NCBI RefSeq assembly: GCF_002994745.2
Contig: NC_037091.1
Location: 23,937,789 to 24,001,788, forward strand
DNA: 64,000 nt
Reading direction: 5' to 3'
Source: Rosa chinensis
Lineage: Eukaryota; Streptophyta; Magnoliopsida; Rosales; Rosaceae
This document shows, piece after piece, positions 59,261 through 64,000 of the stretch (positions are counted from its first letter, which is position 1; each line of letters opens with the position of its first letter). The position numbers and the translations under genes were made by a program. The notes below the pieces were generated by a model. The model saw nothing but the letters and a program-made list of their open reading frames with translations. It was not told where the DNA came from and searched no databases.

Positions 59261-62200
59261 TGTTAACGTTTGGATCCGTGGGGATATAATTAACGATAAG
59301 TAAAGAGAGAGAGAGAGAGAGTGACATGAGATGTATAGTGGTTCGTCTCCCGCCTTGGCGGGAAACTATGTCCACTTGAATGTTACACTAGTGTGTTGAG
59401 CCTTGCTGCCCAAGGGGATTACAAAAGATGTAATGGGATGTGGAGTAAGTGGGAAGGAGTCTCCTTTTATAGGGGAAGGAGGCTCCCTCATTTACATTTT
59501 CTTAGATGTGGGACTCAAAGTTACTATTCTAGTCTAGAAAAGCATATTGTGGAGGCAACTTGGCAAGGCCGGAAAGGTGGCTTCCCAGCGACGGATTTGT
59601 GACTTCCGGATACCATAGCGTAGCTTGAACATAGGGCTACAAGATGCAAGTAGCGGTTGGGCCTCACCATGGCTTGTGGGTGTTCCAAAGAACGTGTTAC
59701 TTATGCTTGGTGAGATAGCAAACTAGTCTTGCTAGTAGAGGTATCTACAAGTCCCCGAAGTCCCCAAGTAAGAGGAGCTTCTTGGTTGGGGAGTTATAAT
59801 CATGAAGTCATCAAGCATAAGTAACCGGGCGGCACGGAGCCCCTACAAGTCCTTGAACTCCGTAAGCAAGAAGGGACTCGTTAACCTGCAAAACAAAGAC
59901 AAAAAACAGGCATACGTAGGATGCTCGTTGCATTGGGCAACAAACGTGAGTTGCACCGATATGCGTTGGCATATATGAACGTATGGGGTGCGTGATACAT
60001 GTTGATGTCTACAAGCGAATGGCACCGAGTACGATCGCTCATGACGTACAAATTCGAGAGCGCGTATGGTCGTGTGAGCATATGGATTGCATATGATAAG
60101 TGTAAGTTGCATGAGCGGTGCGAGGGTAAGCATTTGTAACTCATGAACGATGACTGCGCGTACGGTTGTGTCTGTTTGGTTTTCGCTCGTATTAATGGAA
60201 CACGAAAAGAATTTGATTTGTCGAGGTCGATAAACGACAAATGGTAGAAAAAATCAATGTTCCATTAACGTGTGGTGTGTCGAGTAGACATGAGTGTAAA
60301 GCTCGAGGATTGCCGGGAAGGCATGAGCGGAAAGCTCGTGAGCGAGAAACTCGTGGGGAGCCGGGAAGGGGTGAGCGGAAGCTCAAGGGTTGCTGGGAAG
60401 GCATGAGCGGTAAGCTCGGGGGTGCAAGGAAGGCATGAGCGGAAGCTCGGGGGTGCCGAGAAGGCATGAGCGGTAAGCTCAAGGGTTGCCGGGAAGGCAT
60501 GAGCGGAATCCCAAGGGTGCCGGGAAGGCATGAGCGGAAGCTCAAGGGTTGCCGGGAAGGCATGAGCGGAAGCTCACGGGTTGCCGGGAAGGCATGAGCG
60601 GATGCTCGGGGGTTGCCGGGAAGGCCTGAGCGGATGCTCGGGGGTTGCCGGGAAGGTGTGAGAGGAAGCTCAAGGGTTGCCGGGAAGGCGTGAGCGGAAG
60701 CTCAAGGGTTGCCGGGAAGGCATGAGCGGAAGCTCAAGGGTTGCGGCGAAGGAGTGAGCGGAAGCTCAAGGGTTGCCGCGAAGGCGCGAGCGGTAAGCTC
60801 GTGAGAGGAAGCTCAAGGGTGCCGCGAAGGCGTGAGCGGTAAGCTCATGAGCGGAAGCTCAAGGGTACCGCGAAGGCGTGAGCGGTAAGCTCGCTAGCGG
60901 AGAGCTCGTGAGCGGAAGCTCAAGGGTACCGCGAAGGCGTGAGCGGTAAGCTCGCGAGCAGAAAGCTCGTGAACGGAAGCTCAAGGGTGCCGCGAAGGCG
61001 TGAGCGGTAAGCTCGAGAGAGGAAAGCTCATGAACGGAAGCTCAAGGGTGCCGCGAAGGTGTGGGCTGTAAGCTCGCGAGCGGAAAGCTCGTGAACGGAA
61101 GCTTAAGGGTGCCGCAAATGCACAAGGGGGAAAGTCGGTGGTGCCGTTGAGGCACGAGCGCGAGAGGTCGAGGATGCCGCTGAGCCGAGAGCATGACATC
61201 TCGGCGGTACCTCTGCGGCGAGAGCGTAAGAGCTCGAGGATACCGCTGAGTCGAGAGCATGACATGTAGGCGGTACCGCTGCGGCGAGAGCGTGAGAGCT
61301 CGTGGATGCCGCTGAGGCTTTAACGGGTAGCTCGAAGGTGATGCCCTGAGGCATGAGCGTGACCGTTGCTAATTATGCTGGGCTGTATGTACAAGTCCCC
61401 GAAGTCCCCAGTCAAGGAGGGTGTTCTCACGGGTTGATACCAAAGCGTAGCTTTGTACCATATATCAAGCATAATTAGTGCGAGTGCGTCGTCCATCTAG
61501 AATTGGTCAGAGCGAACGCTTTTGCCCTTTCGGGTGGGCCCCTGCTAGGCCCGCCAGGGAGTCCCCCACTCCCCAGCCATGACGGACCTCCGGATGGTCG
61601 GTAAATTGTTTGTTGAGGGGGAGTTGCACGGAGCAGAGGGTGTTGGGTAGCGAGCCCAATCTTTGGTACCCAAGCGTCGGGTTAACTGCCGGATCAATGG
61701 CTGTAGTGGGCTGTGTTAACTAGTCCCTTTACTATTTCTCGGAGGAGAAACTTGACTTCAATGCCGCGTAGCGGTCATTGTCATTATGTGTCGTTGCCCT
61801 ACCACCTGGCGGTGACCACAGACTAGTAAAGTTTGTACTTGTAATGAAACATGACAAACAAATAGAGCAAGTACTAAAATTTTGTTTGAGTGACCCATAT
61901 TTATTTAATTGAGTTGCAATTAAGTAGTAGCATGACATATGTGTATAGCATGTACTTGTGATGTGGATGCTAATAACATTTTGTAGGTATGCTTAAGAGT
62001 CATGGAGACATGTATAGTCATGGCACTAGGATGTGTGCATAGTAGGTGTGCTATTAAAAAAATATATGTAACATATGTTATAAGCATGCTCTAAAAGTTA
62101 TTTATAAGCATGACAAGGCATGACAATAGCTCTAATTGAAAGAGCGTGTAGTGAGATAAAGTTACTTATCTTATGCCGATTTGGAGCGAGTTGGAGTTGA

Positions 62201-62900
62201 CATTTGCATAGGTACCCAAATCATGTTGAAGTTGTCCAAGCATGACACTCCATGTGATCGGCGAATGATCGCAAATAGTTTGTTTTGGCCTTGTTTACAT
62301 ATGAATGTTTTTCATTGATTTCCTCCGAAGTCAAAACAAAAATAGGTGATTAGCTATTTATTCACATGATTTAGTTGACTAAATAAAAAGAATTTGTTTT
62401 TATGCAAATTCCAAATAAGAAGAAGATCTAAGTAAAGGAGGTATATTAATGATGTGTTCTCAAGTTGCCACAGGAACATAGGCTTTTAATCGAGCTAGCA
62501 TGCTTTGACAAGTGATAGAAGCCTGCTATATTTTGTGATTATATATGCAGGTAGCCGATAGAAGTTTGTGATCATGTATGGCTTGTCTTATGTGTAGGGC
62601 ATCGACACGTGTAGCATGTGCACATACAAAGTAGTAAAGTGTTTCATGGTATGTGAGAGGACTTTGTCATGGCATGGATGCATGAGATAAAGATGATTAC
62701 AAGTATTGCATGGCAACAAGTAATCCATTAAATGTTCATGCACATGTCTGTCTTAAAATTTCAAATTGACAATGACATCCTGATATCTTGTAGTGTAATT
62801 TATAATAAGATGGTACACTGACAAGTGCTAAACATAATTTATGAGCTGCCATATAGTACCTTGGATTCATGATAATGACCATACACCCTAGTTGTGCAGT
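59261..62900. repeat. Long repeat copy 2 with expanded minisatellite
   Basis: Starts with the same TGTTAACGTT and repeats the block order of copy 1 in direct orientation with substantial divergence. The minisatellite is about twice as long as in copy 1. The right limit is approximate, because similarity to copy 1 becomes weak after about 62290. Confidence 0.6.
60290..61340. repeat. Minisatellite array 2, 32-bp units grading into longer units
   Basis: The first half uses 32-bp units (GAAGCTCAAGGGTTGCCGGG followed by AAGGCATGAGCG). From about 60780 each unit gains an insert of GTAAGCTCGTGAGCG type, giving units near 45-62 bp. The last part (61130-61340) changes to GCCGCTGCGGCGAGAGCGTG-type repeats. 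This looks like a higher-order repeat built from the unit of array 1. Confidence 0.82.
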
Positions 62901-64000
62901 GGGTTATGTATAAAGAATATGTTTAAAGCAGCTAAGTCGTGTGTTCCATCTGTGCACACATAGCCACGTGTATAATGTTTCTAATACATGGCATTGGATC
63001 AGAGCCTAGCAAGGCATGCATACAATTGAAACCGACGAACAGGTCTGTCACATGCATGCAATATATTATGATATCGTGTTTGGGAGATACTGATAAATTA
63101 TAAGTGGCTACTGGCCACGCCTCTGCTAGGCACATGGAATTCACATCAGATAAGGAGAGATTAAGACTTATCTCGCTATTTTTCAGTTTGGCTATGAATG
63201 AAGTCCGATGAGATTAGGTGCTTGAGCAGACACATGGGGCGGGCTCTGAGAGGGATCGAATTGGCGGCTGTTCCAAATTGCAGCAGCAAACCAGATTTGA
63301 GGTAGCAGATCCCCTGTTTTTCTGTTTTTACAAGGCAATAAGTATCCAGCGGTAGTGAAGCTCGGCGCTGATGCCCATCGGAGGAGAAAACTCGGCGGTA
63401 GAGCAGCTCAGCGGAGGAGAGCTGAGCGGTGGCTCCTGGCAGACTAGGTTGTCGCTGATCGAGCGGAGATGGTGCCAGCTGAGGAAGTTGGGCGGTGGTG
63501 ATGGAGTTTGACCAGTGGTGATGCTCGGTGGAGAGCAGTAGTGAACCTCGGTCAGCGGTAAAGGGTGAAACCCAGTGTTGAAGTTTAGCGGAGGATCTCA
63601 GTGATGGATCCCGGCGGAGCGGAGCTCGATTTGGTCAGCGGAGCTTGTCCATGGCCGGCGGAGGCAGGGTAGCGGAGATAGTCTGGCGGAGCGGAGCTCG
63701 GCGCTCGGCGCTCGGCAGAGACCACCCAACTGTGAAGCCCAGCGGAGGAGGATGTCAGCGGGGGTTGCCTAGCGGTTAAGCACAGCGGGCAAGCTCGGGG
63801 ATGCGTGGGGCAGCGGAGCTTTTGCCGGTGGAGGTGGCTTGGCGGAAGATCATGGCAGAAGCGTTCAGCGGAAACTGTCGGCGCTGGAACGTCCATGGTG
63901 ATGTGGAGCTTAGCGGTGTACGGTTTGCCGCTGATGATGATTGAAGAGTGCTGGTTTGACTGGAGGATTTTCCGTTGATAGAGTTGAGCGGAAAAAGTGC
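62901..64000. other. AGCGG-rich non-coding end of window
   Basis: From about 63260 the + strand is dense in AGCGG, CTCGGCG and GGCGGAG words at irregular 15-30 bp spacing. This resembles a strongly decayed version of the minisatellites upstream. The minus-strand open frame 63585-63896 is low-complexity and I do not call it a gene. The sequence continues beyond the window. Confidence 0.45.

Noticed and set aside
60300..61340. CRISPR-like array of regular repeats
   Set aside because: Units are contiguous without unique spacers, in a plant nuclear context; this is a minisatellite.
60192..61354. Pro/Ser/Arg-rich open frames over the second minisatellite
   Set aside because: Same reason as for array 1; they only reflect stop-free repeat units.
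1..64000. tRNA or rRNA genes
   Set aside because: I saw no cloverleaf with A and B boxes and no rRNA-like sequence. The tRNA-like matches found are LTR primer binding sites.

Overview
The window is plant nuclear DNA, a eudicot and probably Rosaceae. The family guess rests only on the style of the receptor-kinase gene and the repeats and is not proven. I see no intact host gene. Almost everything is transposable element or host-gene wreckage, so the value of the window is in its nested insertions, many of which can be delimited to the base by terminal motifs and target-site duplications (TSDs).

Left part (1-8351). A decayed leucine-rich-repeat receptor kinase (class of At3g47570/EFR-like, non-RD kinase) runs 796-8351 on the + strand. 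It carries many frameshifts and stops and is split by two LTR insertions: a 2,008-bp solo LTR (2502-4509, TSD GTTTG) and a 2,043-bp compact LTR element whose only substantial ORF is a retroviral-type aspartic protease (4901-6943, TSD ATTGG).

9.4-18.2 kb. A probable solo LTR (9440-18198) is interrupted by a 6.8-kb CACTA transposon (10282-17095, TSD AAT). The CACTA carries a seven-exon Ulp1-type cysteine protease gene on the - strand and no recognisable transposase.

18.9-33.4 kb. A second CACTA element of another family (18924-33386, TSD TCT) carries host-gene-like exons and is itself host to an 8.3-kb non-autonomous LTR element of LARD type (24574-32885, TSD TGGTG, tRNA-Asp primer site, two 2,569-bp LTRs that look identical). 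Just beyond it lies a two-exon fragment of a quinolinate synthase pseudogene (33617-34003, - strand).

35.7-51.0 kb. A Ty3/gypsy chromovirus-like array on the - strand has the form LTR-internal-LTR-internal-LTR and is flanked by a single TSD (GTGGA), so it behaves as one insertion that later expanded by recombination. Both internal regions share the same loss of protease and N-terminal reverse transcriptase, and each adds its own lesions.

51.1-64 kb. A degenerate Ty1/copia element (LTR, gag, integrase pieces; no reverse transcriptase) is followed by two long, diverged direct copies of a repeat (from 55656 and from 59261). Each copy contains a minisatellite of about 32-bp units that stays open in all three minus-strand frames. 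The last 0.8 kb is rich in AGCGG-type motifs.

I did not find a convincing new multi-gene system. The best leads are structural: the recombined gypsy array, an inverted hairpin loop in one of its LTRs, a conserved U5/primer-site inverted repeat in the LARD family, and gene-carrying CACTA elements.
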